A stretch of DNA of 29,105 bases, taken from NCBI GenBank assembly GCA_044227605.1, contig JBGAWJ010000007.1:1-29105 (forward strand), read 5' to 3'. The DNA is from JAEUKQ01 sp044227605 (GTDB taxonomy: Bacteria; Pseudomonadota; Alphaproteobacteria; JAEUKQ01). Shown in pieces: positions 1 through 8,122 of this stretch (within the stretch, counting starts at the first letter, position 1; each line of letters begins with the position of its first letter). Position numbers and translations under genes: made by a program. The notes beneath the pieces were generated by a model that worked only from the letters and a program-made list of their open reading frames with translations, was not told the DNA's origin and searched no databases.

Positions 1-321
1 GTTGGGTTGTTGAAAGCAAACTATCATCTGACCACCTGCCTGCTTTATTGCCCAAACCTGAAATTTTACAAGGATTGGGTAATTTGCTGCAAAACGCTTT
101 TCAATTTGCCCGTACCGAGGTAAAAGTAGTCATTGCCGAAAATCAGCAACATTATATGATCACAATCCAAGATGATGGATGGGGTTTTTCGCTTGATATA
201 TTGGATCGCTTGGGTGAACCCTATATCTCAACGGGTGCATTGCGCCGCCAACAACCTTACAGTGGCCAGCATTTNNNNNNNNNNTTTTGCCAAAGTAAAA
301 AATGGAAATGATGATGAATGA
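1..321 (+). CDS. regB: RegB/PrrB-like sensor histidine kinase, C-terminal fragment (partial, gap-interrupted)
   Basis: This is the C-terminal ATP-binding domain of a histidine kinase; the 5' part lies outside the window. The open frame runs from base 3. It shows the N box (GNLLQNAFQFA, about bases 78-110) and the G1 box (DDGWGFS, about bases 171-191), followed by a LGEPYIST stretch typical of RegB/PrrB/ActS kinases. A run of 10 Ns at 275-284 falls where the G2 box (GLGLGIF type) should be. After the gap the most likely frame reads FAKVKNGNDDE and ends in TGA at 319-321, but this is out of phase with the upstream frame if the gap is exactly 10 bases. The kinase is followed 24 bases later by a RegA-type regulator, which supports the RegB assignment. 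The membrane sensor and the phospho-accepting histidine are not visible here. Confidence 0.72.
275..284. other. Assembly gap (10 N)
   Basis: Ten consecutive N bases interrupt the kinase ATPase domain. The reading frames on the two sides do not join at this length and the expected G2 box is missing, so the true gap is probably longer than 10 bases. Confidence 0.95.
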
Positions 322-345
322 AATACGAAGGATAGGATCATAGTC

Positions 346-909
346 ATGTATGAACAAAATCAAGACGAAACAGCCGTTGGATTGCCAAAAAAATTGTTGA
401 TTGTCGACGATGATGAGGTTTTTCGGCAGCGCTTGGCCCAGGCTATGCAAAAGCGCGGTTATACAACCTATGTTGCCGAAAATGCCGAGCAAGCTTTAAG
501 CTTGGCCCACAATCATCTGCCCGATTATGCGATTATCGATTTGCGCCTGTTGGACAGCAATGGGTTGGAAATTGTTCCTGAATTGCGCGAACTCAAAAAA
601 AATATGCGGATTATTATGTTAACCGGATATGGGAATATTGTGACCGCTGTGGCCGCGGTTAAAGCAGGGGCGGTCGATTATTTGGCAAAACCTGCCGATG
701 CCGATGCCATTGATGCTGCCTTGCAGCAACGGGGGGCCATTTTGCCGCCCGCTCCTGAATTGTTAATGAGTGCTGACCGGGTACGTTGGGAATACATCCA
801 GCGCGTTTTTGAACAATGTGGGCGGAATGTCTCGGAAACAGCCCGGAGTTTACGTATGCATCGTCGTACTTTACAAAGAATTTTGGCCAAATATGCCCCA
901 AAGAACTGA
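346..909 (+). CDS. regA: RegA/PrrA/ActR-type redox response regulator
   Basis: This is a two-component response regulator of 187 aa, the usual length for RegA/PrrA/ActR. The receiver domain spans about residues 16-125. The acidic pocket is at residues 21-23 (DDD), the likely phospho-acceptor is D65 in YAIIDLRLLD, the conserved T is T93 and the conserved K is K115. A proline-containing linker leads to a Fis-type helix-turn-helix at about 160-183 (NVSETARSL, then MHRRTLQRILAKYAP), which is almost invariant in this family. In known alphaproteobacteria the RegB/RegA pair controls respiration, carbon and nitrogen metabolism according to redox state; that role here is inferred. It starts 24 bases after the kinase stop. 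It ends in TGA inside the rsmB start region, overlapping by 17 bases, so kinase, regulator and methyltransferase probably share a transcript. Confidence 0.93.
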   Translation: MYEQNQDETAVGLPKKLLIVDDDEVFRQRLAQAMQKRGYTTYVAENAEQALSLAHNHLPDYAIIDLRLLDSNGLEIVPELRELKKNMRIIMLTGYGNIVTAVAAVKAGAVDYLAKPADADAIDAALQQRGAILPPAPELLMSADRVRWEYIQRVFEQCGRNVSETARSLRMHRRTLQRILAKYAPKN

Positions 910-2224
910 TCTGCCTCCCATCAACCGATTACCTGATTCCATCAAAACTCGCTATATTGCAGCCAACACGATCCAAATATTATGGGATTCTGCCGACAAA
1001 ATTGAAGAAGCGCTCCATCATAGTGGCTGGACGCTGTTGGCAGAAAAACGGGATCAGGCTTTTTGCCGCTTGATGGTGTTAACGGCCTTGCGCCATTGGG
1101 GTCAAATCCGGCACATATTACAAAATTATATTAAAAAGCCTGTTCCCCAGAAAGATTGGCTGGTGTTGAACATCTTGTCCGTTTCGCTGACACAGCTTCT
1201 TTTTCTAGAAACACCGCCCCATGCCGTGATTAACACCGCCGTTGAAACCATCAAAAGTTTTTATCAGTTGAAAAAATATCAAGGATTTGTGAATGCCATC
1301 TTACGCCAATTTGTGCGTGATCAGGAACATCAGCCAATTGTCCCGGATATACAGCATAATTATGCCCCGTGGTTGTGGCAGGCTTGGGTTAAAACTTATG
1401 GGTTACCGCAAACCCAGCAAATTGCTGAAGCTCATCTTCATGAGCCTGGTTTGCATATTTCCATCAAGGGCAGGCCGGAATATTGGGCTGATCAGCTGAA
1501 GGCTGAAATTTTGCCGATGGGTGGTTTATACCTAAAATCCCCTGAGGGGCGGATTGAACAATTGCCTGGGTATGACCAAGGTGAATGGTGGGTCCAAAAT
1601 GCCGCCGCCGCTTTGCCCGCCAAATTTTTGCAGTTCAAACCTGGTGACACGGTATTGGATATCTGTGCAGCCCCTGGTGGCAAAACCGCCCAATTATCTG
1701 CCGCGGGGGCCAAAGTTATTGCTTTGGAAATCAGTGCCGAACGATTGAAAATGCTTGAAGAAAATCTGGAGCGGTTGCATTTGCAGGCAGAGTTGGTTGA
1801 AGCAGATGCCAATAACTGGCGTCCAACCCAACCCATGCCATTTATCTTGTTGGATGCGCCCTGTTCTTCAACTGGCACCATCCGTCGGCACCCAGAAATC
1901 GCTTGGCGGCGCAAACGGGAAGAACTTAGTCATTTGATCAAACAACAACGCGACCTTTTGCAATCATCTTACCAAATGTTGGCCAAAGGCGGCCAATTGG
2001 TTTATGCCACTTGTTCGTTGCTGCGGGAGGAAGGGGAGGGCCAGTTGGATTGGCTATTAAAAAAATATCCTGATTTGAACATTGTCCCTATCCTACCTGC
2101 AGAGGTGGGTGGGCTTAGCGAGTTAATTACTGATCGGGGGGAATTACGCACGTTACCTTATCATTTATTGGATAGGGGTGGCTTGGATGGTTTCTATGCC
2201 GTGCGGTTGCAACGCTTGGCTTAA
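893..2224 (+). CDS. rsmB: 16S rRNA (cytosine-C5) methyltransferase RsmB
   Basis: RsmB (Sun/Fmu) uses SAM to methylate C967 of 16S rRNA (E. coli numbering). I place the start at the ATG at 893, giving 443 aa. The frame stays open upstream to a GTG at 770, but that extension lies inside regA and is not family-like. The N-terminal part (about 15-160) is the NusB-like RNA-binding domain. The SAM-binding motif LDICAAPGGKTAQL is at about 255-270. The two catalytic-site cysteines are C324 in LDAPCSSTG (motif IV) and C374 in YATCSLLREEGE (motif VI), close to their positions in E. coli RsmB. The gene overlaps the end of regA by 17 bases, suggesting translational coupling. It converges with rmuC. Confidence 0.93.
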   Translation: MPQRTDLPPINRLPDSIKTRYIAANTIQILWDSADKIEEALHHSGWTLLAEKRDQAFCRLMVLTALRHWGQIRHILQNYIKKPVPQKDWLVLNILSVSLTQLLFLETPPHAVINTAVETIKSFYQLKKYQGFVNAILRQFVRDQEHQPIVPDIQHNYAPWLWQAWVKTYGLPQTQQIAEAHLHEPGLHISIKGRPEYWADQLKAEILPMGGLYLKSPEGRIEQLPGYDQGEWWVQNAAAALPAKFLQFKPGDTVLDICAAPGGKTAQLSAAGAKVIALEISAERLKMLEENLERLHLQAELVEADANNWRPTQPMPFILLDAPCSSTGTIRRHPEIAWRRKREELSHLIKQQRDLLQSSYQMLAKGGQLVYATCSLLREEGEGQLDWLLKKYPDLNIVPILPAEVGGLSELITDRGELRTLPYHLLDRGGLDGFYAVRLQRLA

Positions 2225-2270
2225 GAGAATTTAAGGAATCATGGGTGGTAAAAATAGCTTTTCTTGACAT

Positions 2271-3677
2271 TCATTGATCGTCATGGGGTTCAACTACCTG
2301 CTTCCATAAATGCGGCTGGGGGAGATTAAGTTGTTGGTTTTTGGCCTCGGGGTGGGTTGCCTTCTGATTATGGGGCTGGAATTGGGTTACTTTGGATAAC
2401 AGTGGAAAAATATTTTTTTCAAAATCCGAAACAATTTTATTATAATGGCCAAGCGATTTACTCAGCGCCTTGCCTAAATCAACCCATTGTGCCGCTGTTT
2501 TCTGCCATTCCTTATGAAGATTATCGGTTAAACCGCTGATTTCATTCATGGCGTTTTGGCTGTTATGTTGACGCCAACCCCATTCAATCACCCGCAACAG
2601 GGCAATTAAAGTGGTAGGGGTCGCGATAATAATTTTTTTCTGGAAGGCTTCTTCAAAAAGGTTGGGATTAGCCTCTAACGCTGCGTTATAAAAATGGTCG
2701 CCTGGAATAAAAAGGATAACCAAATCCAGCCCTTTTGTGCCGCTTGCATATTCTTTCCGGGATAAACGTTGCAGGCAATCGGTGATATTGCTGGCATGAA
2801 GCTTTAAATATTGGGTTTGTTGCTGTTCATCGCTGGCTTCGGTTGCTTGTAAATACGCCTCCAAGACTACCTTGGAATCGATAACCAATGTGCGGTCGCC
2901 TGGCAAGCGGATGGTGACATCCGGCCTTTTCATCACGTCATCCGGCTTGCCTTTCGGCAAACTACTTTGTTCGATGAAATCGCAATAAGCGTTCATACCC
3001 GCCATTTCCAAGATATTGCGCAGGGCGGTTTCCCCCCACCTGCCGCGGGCACGGGGCGACTGGCGCAAGGCGCTTGATAATTTATTGGTTTCCAAACGCG
3101 CCAATTCATTAATTTTTTCAACCTGCTGCAGCTGGGTTTTGATATCACTATAACTGACATTCCAAATATTTTGCAGTTCCGCCAGTTTTTGTTGGTATTT
3201 GTTTAGATCTTGGCTGATGGGGCCTGTTTGATGTAAAAAGGTTTGATATTGCTTACCTAATTCCGCTCGCTGTTCCACCTGGCTGGTTTGCAGGGTTTGT
3301 TGGGCCATATGGACAAAAGCTTGATGGGCTTGTTGCAAGGCCTGCTGGGCAATGGCTGAAAATTCCTGGCGCTTCCCTTGTTCGTCGGCTTGGATATATT
3401 TAAGCCTTTCCTGCGCCATCACTAATTCACGGGCCAGTTGCTGCCTATCTTGCTGCAGCAATTGGTGGTCGGCCTTCAATTCTTGCCAGTATTTTTCCTT
3501 GGTTTCCAGGCTAATTCGCAAATATTCCTGTTGATTCACTTTCTCCTGCAAATTTTGAATATTTTCTAAATTTTGCTGATTCCTTCTTTTCCCCCAAACC
3601 CCAGATAATAAAAAACCGATGAAAGCACCGCCCAGTACACATAAAACGAAAGAAAGATTCTCGGTTAAAAAAGCCAT
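2271..3677 (-). CDS. rmuC: DNA recombination protein RmuC
   Basis: RmuC-family protein of 468 aa. An N-terminal membrane anchor lies at about residues 8-29 (LSFVLCVLGGAFIGFLLSGV). A long Gln/Glu-rich coiled coil follows to about residue 200. The conserved RmuC core then includes RGRWGETALRNILE, LVIDSKVVLEAYLQA and KGLDLVILFIPGDHF. Family members are predicted nuclease-fold proteins that limit rearrangement at inverted repeats; the biochemical activity is poorly defined. The ATG follows the stop of the acetoacetyl-CoA synthetase gene by 7 bases, and its ribosome site (AGGGGC) overlaps that stop, so the two are very likely co-transcribed although functionally unrelated. Confidence 0.93.
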   Translation of the reverse strand: MAFLTENLSFVLCVLGGAFIGFLLSGVWGKRRNQQNLENIQNLQEKVNQQEYLRISLETKEKYWQELKADHQLLQQDRQQLARELVMAQERLKYIQADEQGKRQEFSAIAQQALQQAHQAFVHMAQQTLQTSQVEQRAELGKQYQTFLHQTGPISQDLNKYQQKLAELQNIWNVSYSDIKTQLQQVEKINELARLETNKLSSALRQSPRARGRWGETALRNILEMAGMNAYCDFIEQSSLPKGKPDDVMKRPDVTIRLPGDRTLVIDSKVVLEAYLQATEASDEQQQTQYLKLHASNITDCLQRLSRKEYASGTKGLDLVILFIPGDHFYNAALEANPNLFEEAFQKKIIIATPTTLIALLRVIEWGWRQHNSQNAMNEISGLTDNLHKEWQKTAAQWVDLGKALSKSLGHYNKIVSDFEKNIFPLLSKVTQFQPHNQKATHPEAKNQQLNLPQPHLWKQVVEPHDDQ

Positions 3678-3684
3678 GCTGCCC

Positions 3685-5652
3685 CTAAGTCCGTAATTCC
3701 GTTAAATTACGGAATAATTCTAAAGCGTCTGGATTGGCAAGCGCTTCCTTATTATTGATAGGACGTCCGGCCACCATATCGCGAACGGCCAATTCAACGA
3801 TCTTACCGCTGCGGGTGCGCGGGATATCACTGACTTGGATAATCTTTGCAGGCACATGGCGGGGGGAGGCATTTTGGCGGATTTTAAGGCGTATTTTTTG
3901 CTGAATGGCCTCTGTCAGGGCAAAAGGTGGTTTCAGCTTGACGAATAAAACAATCCGCACGTCATTTTGCCAATCCTGGCCGATGGCAATGCTTTCCTGC
4001 ACTTCCTCGCATTGCTCCACCTGCCTGTAAATTTCCGCGGTGCCGATTCGCACTCCCCCTGGTTTTAAAACAGCATCTGACCTGCCATAAATGATAAAAC
4101 CGCCGGAACTTGTTTGTTCCGCGTAATCGCCGTGGCACCAGACGTTAGGAAAACGTTCGAAATAGGCTTGATGGTATTTGATCCCATCAGGATCGTTCCA
4201 AAAACCGATGGGCATCGAGGGAAAGGGAATAGAGCAGACCAGTTCCCCTTTTTCTTGCTGAATTTTTTTGCCCCCATCATTCCAAATTTCCACTTTCATG
4301 CCCAAGCCTGCTGTTTGGATTTCACCCGGCCAGACAGGGGCCGCCGGATTGCCCAGCACAAAACAAGACACAATATCTGTGCCACCGGAAACGGAGGCCA
4401 AGCATACATCTTTTTTTACATGCTGATAAACATATTGAAATCCTTCAGGGGATAAAGGGGATCCCGTGGACAATACCATTCGTAAAGCGGGTAAAGAATA
4501 GGATTTTGACGGTGTTACTCCGGCTTTGATACATGAATCAATATATTTGGCAGAAGTGCCAAAGTGGGTACAGTGATGTTCTGAGGCGAAGTCGAACAAA
4601 ATTTCCGACTTCGGATGAAAGGGCGAACCGTCATATAATAATAGGCTGGCTTCCGTCGCCAACCCGCTCACCAGCCAATTCCACATCATCCAGCCGCAGG
4701 TGGTATAATAAAAAAGCCGATCATTTTTTTTCAAATCACTATGAAGCTGATGCTCTTTTAAATGTTGCAAAAGGGTACCGCCAGCACCGTGCACAATACA
4801 TTTTGGTTTACCGGTGGTACCTGAGGAAAAAAGGATGTAAAGCGGGTGGTTAAAGGGAAATTTTTCAAAAGTTAGGGTTGAGCCGAAATATTTCTTTTCC
4901 AAATCGGTAAACAAAGCAGCGTTAGGCATGTGGGAGAGGTTGGTATAAGAATAAGTGTTGGAGAAAACCACCACCTTTTTTACCGTGGGTAATTGGGGCA
5001 GGAATTCCTGTACTTTGGCAAGCGAATCAAAGGTTTTGCCATTATACAAATAGCCATCCGCACATAATAAAACCTTGGGTTCAATTTGGCTAAAACGGTC
5101 GACAATCCCGCCCACCCCGAAATCGGGCGAGCAAGAAGACCACACAGCGCCAATACTGGCGGTGGCCAAAACACCGATGATTGCTTCGGGGATGTTCGGA
5201 ACGAAAGCGGCCACCCGGTCCCCGGCTTGCACACCGTAATCTTTTAAAACATTGGCTAAGCAAACAACCTTTTCATACAATTTTTTATAAGTCAGGCGGG
5301 TTTTAATCTGATCTTCCGACCAATAAATAATGGCCGTTTCCTGGTCTTGGCGGCGCAATAGGTTTTCGGCAAAATTCAAACGAGCTTCTGGAAAAAAACG
5401 GGTTCCCGGCATTTTGTAAGGGCCCGGCGTTAGGACAGTTTTCCCCATGTCGCCGATGACTTCGCAAAATTTCCAAACGGATGACCAGAACAAATCAGGT
5501 TTTTTGATTGACCATTCGTACAAAGATTTGTACCCACTAAGGTTTTCATGACAATCCTTGTTGACCATGTGGCGAAAGAATTCCATATTGGTGGCAGCAA
5601 TCTGTCCAGGGGTGGGTTGCCAGAGTGGGGTTAATTGCATATCGTTTCCCAT
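3685..5652 (-). CDS. Acetoacetyl-CoA synthetase
   Basis: ATP-dependent acetoacetate-CoA ligase of the adenylate-forming (ANL) superfamily, 655 aa, the usual length for acetoacetyl-CoA synthetase. An N-terminal segment typical of acetyl/acetoacetyl-CoA synthetases is present. The P-loop FSSGTTGKPKC is at about 271-281, SGGTDIVSCF lies in the middle of the protein, and YGRSDAVLKPGGVRIG marks the hinge. The C-terminal adenylation lysine is K617 in PRTRSGKIVEL. It would activate acetoacetate from ketone bodies or polyhydroxybutyrate breakdown for re-use. Two starts are possible: the ATG at 5652, or the ATG four codons later at 5640, which has GGGAA at good spacing. Compared with acetyl-CoA synthetase, the motif set and the FRNLTELR C-terminus favour acetoacetate. 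rmuC lies 7 bases downstream. Confidence 0.9.
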   Translation of the reverse strand: MGNDMQLTPLWQPTPGQIAATNMEFFRHMVNKDCHENLSGYKSLYEWSIKKPDLFWSSVWKFCEVIGDMGKTVLTPGPYKMPGTRFFPEARLNFAENLLRRQDQETAIIYWSEDQIKTRLTYKKLYEKVVCLANVLKDYGVQAGDRVAAFVPNIPEAIIGVLATASIGAVWSSCSPDFGVGGIVDRFSQIEPKVLLCADGYLYNGKTFDSLAKVQEFLPQLPTVKKVVVFSNTYSYTNLSHMPNAALFTDLEKKYFGSTLTFEKFPFNHPLYILFSSGTTGKPKCIVHGAGGTLLQHLKEHQLHSDLKKNDRLFYYTTCGWMMWNWLVSGLATEASLLLYDGSPFHPKSEILFDFASEHHCTHFGTSAKYIDSCIKAGVTPSKSYSLPALRMVLSTGSPLSPEGFQYVYQHVKKDVCLASVSGGTDIVSCFVLGNPAAPVWPGEIQTAGLGMKVEIWNDGGKKIQQEKGELVCSIPFPSMPIGFWNDPDGIKYHQAYFERFPNVWCHGDYAEQTSSGGFIIYGRSDAVLKPGGVRIGTAEIYRQVEQCEEVQESIAIGQDWQNDVRIVLFVKLKPPFALTEAIQQKIRLKIRQNASPRHVPAKIIQVSDIPRTRSGKIVELAVRDMVAGRPINNKEALANPDALELFRNLTELRT

Positions 5653-5724
5653 TATGTTGTCGTCGTTCTTTGATATGTTGCAATAATAATTTTCCTTATT
5701 TTGATCACTTTCCTAAGTTGTGCA

Positions 5725-6654
5725 ATGGCTAAAATAACATCTTCCTTCCAGTCGGCGTCCATTTCCTTGCAAACAGCGTGCTGGACGGTTATGTCTGCCG
5801 TGCTTTTTTCTTGTTTAGGCGCAATCGTTAGGCATCTGTCCGAACATCTACACACCTTCCAAATATCCTTTTTTCGCTGTGCGGCGGGGTTGTTATTTAT
5901 GATGCCATGGTTGCTTAGGAACGGCCTGGGCGCTCTTAAAACCCGGCGTTTAGGGCTGTATTCCTTAAGGTGTTTTTTAGGGCTTTTATCCATGCAAATG
6001 GGTTTTTTTGCCCTGACTTTGATATCTTTTGCAGATGCTGTGGCCCTTAGTTTTACGACACCGCTATTTGCAACCGCTATGGCGGCCCTGTTTTTAGGGG
6101 AGATTGTGCGTATTAGGCGTTGGACCGCAACCCTGGTTGGTTTTATAGGCGTTTTGATCATTATCCGTCCGGGTGCTGGGGAATTGAATATTGGCGTCAT
6201 TCTAGCAACAGCCGCTGCCGCACTTTCAGCAATTACCACTTTGATTGTCAAAAAATTAACCAAAACCGAATCACCAACAGCCATCGTCACTTTTATGGTG
6301 TTAATCATGACGCCGATGTCACTACCTTTAGCAATTTGGGTATGGCAGCAACCAACATGGAGCGAGTGGTTATGGATTTTGGCTATGGGCGCTTGTGGGT
6401 CGGTGGGTCATATATGTGTCGTGCGGGCTTTTTCTTTGGCAGATGCTTCGGTGGTGATGACCTATGATTATACCCGTATGGTTTTTGCAGCCTTTATCGG
6501 GTGGATAGCTTTTATGGAAATACCCGATTTATGGACATGGTTAGGAGCGGGGGTGATTGTGGCATCCACTATTTATATTGCCCACCGTGAAGCTTTACGT
6601 AATCAATCGATTGCGGCACCGGCTGCGGCAAAATCGGGCGACGTGGCGGCATAA
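5725..6654 (+). CDS. EamA/DMT-family transporter (drug/metabolite exporter type)
   Basis: Inner-membrane protein of 309 aa with about ten hydrophobic helices in two EamA repeats, one ending near GFIGVLIIIRPGAG and the second near WLGAGVIVASTIYIAHRE. I chose the ATG at 5725. A TTG at 5701 gives eight extra residues but lacks a better ribosome site. Members of the 10-TMS drug/metabolite exporter family include RhaT-, RarD- and YdcZ-like proteins, and the substrate cannot be read from sequence. It is divergent from the acetoacetyl-CoA synthetase gene across about 72 bases and converges with the pterin dehydratase. The C-terminal tail is Ala-rich and probably cytoplasmic. Confidence 0.88.
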   Translation: MAKITSSFQSASISLQTACWTVMSAVLFSCLGAIVRHLSEHLHTFQISFFRCAAGLLFMMPWLLRNGLGALKTRRLGLYSLRCFLGLLSMQMGFFALTLISFADAVALSFTTPLFATAMAALFLGEIVRIRRWTATLVGFIGVLIIIRPGAGELNIGVILATAAAALSAITTLIVKKLTKTESPTAIVTFMVLIMTPMSLPLAIWVWQQPTWSEWLWILAMGACGSVGHICVVRAFSLADASVVMTYDYTRMVFAAFIGWIAFMEIPDLWTWLGAGVIVASTIYIAHREALRNQSIAAPAAAKSGDVAA

Positions 6655-6676
6655 AATATTTTTAGCTGTTTTCAAG

Positions 6677-6979
6677 CTATTGGCCGTTCAAGGCTATTTG
6701 TTCAATCATCTCAGCCAAACGGATGTCACGATCCGAAAGATCAAGGCAATCATGGGTCGTCAGACGAATATCCACTTTATTGTAAATATTGGCCCATTCG
6801 GGATGATGGTCTAGTTTCTCCGCTAATAAAGCGACCCTAGCCATAAAGCCCCAGGCTTGGTTAAAATCTTTAAAAGCAAAAGACTTATGGATGGCTTTCC
6901 CGGATGTTGCTAAATTCCAGCCTTTTAGTTTTGATAAGGCAGTCGTCTTTTCCAGAAGCGATAGCGGGTGAATGGTCAT
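6677..6979 (-). CDS. phhB: 4a-hydroxytetrahydrobiopterin dehydratase (pterin-4a-carbinolamine dehydratase)
   Basis: Small protein of 100 aa from the ATG at 6979. That start has AAGGTG 6 bases upstream; a GTG at 6988 is possible but worse placed. The signature EKLDHHPEW (about residues 54-62) and NKVDIRLTTHD (about 67-77) supply the catalytic histidines. PCD enzymes dehydrate the carbinolamine made by aromatic amino acid hydroxylases. No phenylalanine hydroxylase is in the window, and many bacteria keep PCD homologues linked to molybdopterin or other roles, so the physiological substrate is open. The gene lies 12 bases after cobT on the same strand, so it is probably the second gene of that transcript. 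Confidence 0.9.
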   Translation of the reverse strand: MTIHPLSLLEKTTALSKLKGWNLATSGKAIHKSFAFKDFNQAWGFMARVALLAEKLDHHPEWANIYNKVDIRLTTHDCLDLSDRDIRLAEMIEQIALNGQ

Positions 6980-6991
6980 TATCAGCACCTT

Positions 6992-8026
6992 TTAAGAGAT
7001 AATTTTGGTTGAAACCTCTGCTTCAGTAAAGGTTGCCATACCATTATGGCAAGCCAGTGCGGCTTTGATAAGCGGAATCATTAAAGCCGCCCCGGTTCCT
7101 TCGCCTAAGCGCAATTGTAAATCCAATACAGCAGACTTACCAATTTTGCTTAACAACAATTTATGACCAGGTTCGGTTGATAGGTGGGATACGATACAAT
7201 GATCCAAGCTGTGGTGGTTATAACGATATAAAACGCTGGCCGCGGCCGTACAAGCGAAACCATCCAGCACAACCGGGATTTTAGCCATGCGTGCGGCAAT
7301 AATCGCACCAGCGATAGCGGCCAATTCATGCCCGCCCACACACCGCATCCAATCAAAACTGTCTTTAATACCTGGTTGATGAAGGGCAACTGCCTGTTTC
7401 ACCAGCCCAACTTTTTGTGCCCAAATGGCTTGGTTAATGCCCGTACCATAACCAACCCAATCCTCGGCTTTCCCCCCAAATATCCCTAAACACAAGGCAG
7501 CGGCGGCGCTGGTATTCCCGATCCCCATTTCACCCAAACATAATAAGTCAATCCCGGGTTCAACCGCCATCATGCCATAAGCGAATGATTTGGCGCAACT
7601 TTCCTCAGACATCGCAGGCATTTGGCTAAAATCTGCCGTACCTTCATCCAGGGACATTTCATAAACCCGCAAATCAGAATCAAACAAGGCCGATAATTGA
7701 TTGATAGCGCCCCCCCCCTGAATAAAATTTTTCAACATTTGTTGGGTAACGCTTGAGGGATAGGCAGAAACGTGATGACGATTAATCCCATGGTTGCCCA
7801 TAAAAACGGCAATACGTGGATGTTCGAGTACGGGCGGGTATTTCCCCTGCCATTTGACAAACCACTCCGTTAGTTTTTCCAATCGACCTAAAGAACCCGC
7901 TGGCTTAGTCAACAAAACCTCCCGTTGCAGGGCAAATGTCACCGGCTCCAATGCAGGGATTGGAAAATGATCAATAATTTTTCTAATTTCTGTAAGATTG
8001 ATTGATTTGTGAGGGGAGGAGGGCAT
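6992..8026 (-). CDS. cobT: Nicotinate-nucleotide-dimethylbenzimidazole phosphoribosyltransferase
   Basis: CobT (CobU in Pseudomonas naming) moves phosphoribose from nicotinate mononucleotide to 5,6-dimethylbenzimidazole, making alpha-ribazole phosphate for the lower loop of cobalamin. The protein is 344 aa. It shows FMGNHGI near the N-terminus, a Gly-rich segment EMGIGNTSAAAAL, and the C-terminal LGEGTGAALMIP with the likely catalytic base E309. It is divergent from cobS, which uses its product after dephosphorylation, so the two sit on either side of one control region. The other nucleotide-loop genes (cobU/cobP, cobC) are not in the window. Confidence 0.94.
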   Translation of the reverse strand: MPSSPHKSINLTEIRKIIDHFPIPALEPVTFALQREVLLTKPAGSLGRLEKLTEWFVKWQGKYPPVLEHPRIAVFMGNHGINRHHVSAYPSSVTQQMLKNFIQGGGAINQLSALFDSDLRVYEMSLDEGTADFSQMPAMSEESCAKSFAYGMMAVEPGIDLLCLGEMGIGNTSAAAALCLGIFGGKAEDWVGYGTGINQAIWAQKVGLVKQAVALHQPGIKDSFDWMRCVGGHELAAIAGAIIAARMAKIPVVLDGFACTAAASVLYRYNHHSLDHCIVSHLSTEPGHKLLLSKIGKSAVLDLQLRLGEGTGAALMIPLIKAALACHNGMATFTEAEVSTKIIS

Positions 8027-8122
8027 TGCTTGGTTCTTTGTAATGATTTATCTGTTAATAACATACCGCGTATCATTAATACCAGAATAAGGTATTGTTC
8101 AGGAAAGAGATAGATTTAGTGC
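8027..8122. promoter_or_regulatory. Divergent cobT/cobS control region with two inverted repeats
   Basis: This 96-base interval must hold the promoters for both genes. It contains TAATGAT (8041-8047) paired with ATCATTA (8072-8078), and AATACC (8078-8083) paired with GGTATT (8091-8096). I see no B12-box sequence and the interval is too short for a full cobalamin riboswitch. The repeats could be operator sites; this is inference only. Confidence 0.35.

Noticed and set aside
770..892. N-terminal extension of rsmB from a GTG at 770
   Set aside because: It lies inside the conserved helix-turn-helix part of regA, is not family-like, and the ATG at 893 gives the normal RsmB length and cysteine positions.
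5652..6308. 218-codon minus-strand ORF opposite the EamA transporter
   Set aside because: It is the antisense of a clear membrane protein, with biased Arg/Ile/Lys composition and no recognisable domain.
8027..8122. Cobalamin riboswitch before cobS or cobT
   Set aside because: The interval is only 96 bases and no B12-box-like conserved core is visible.
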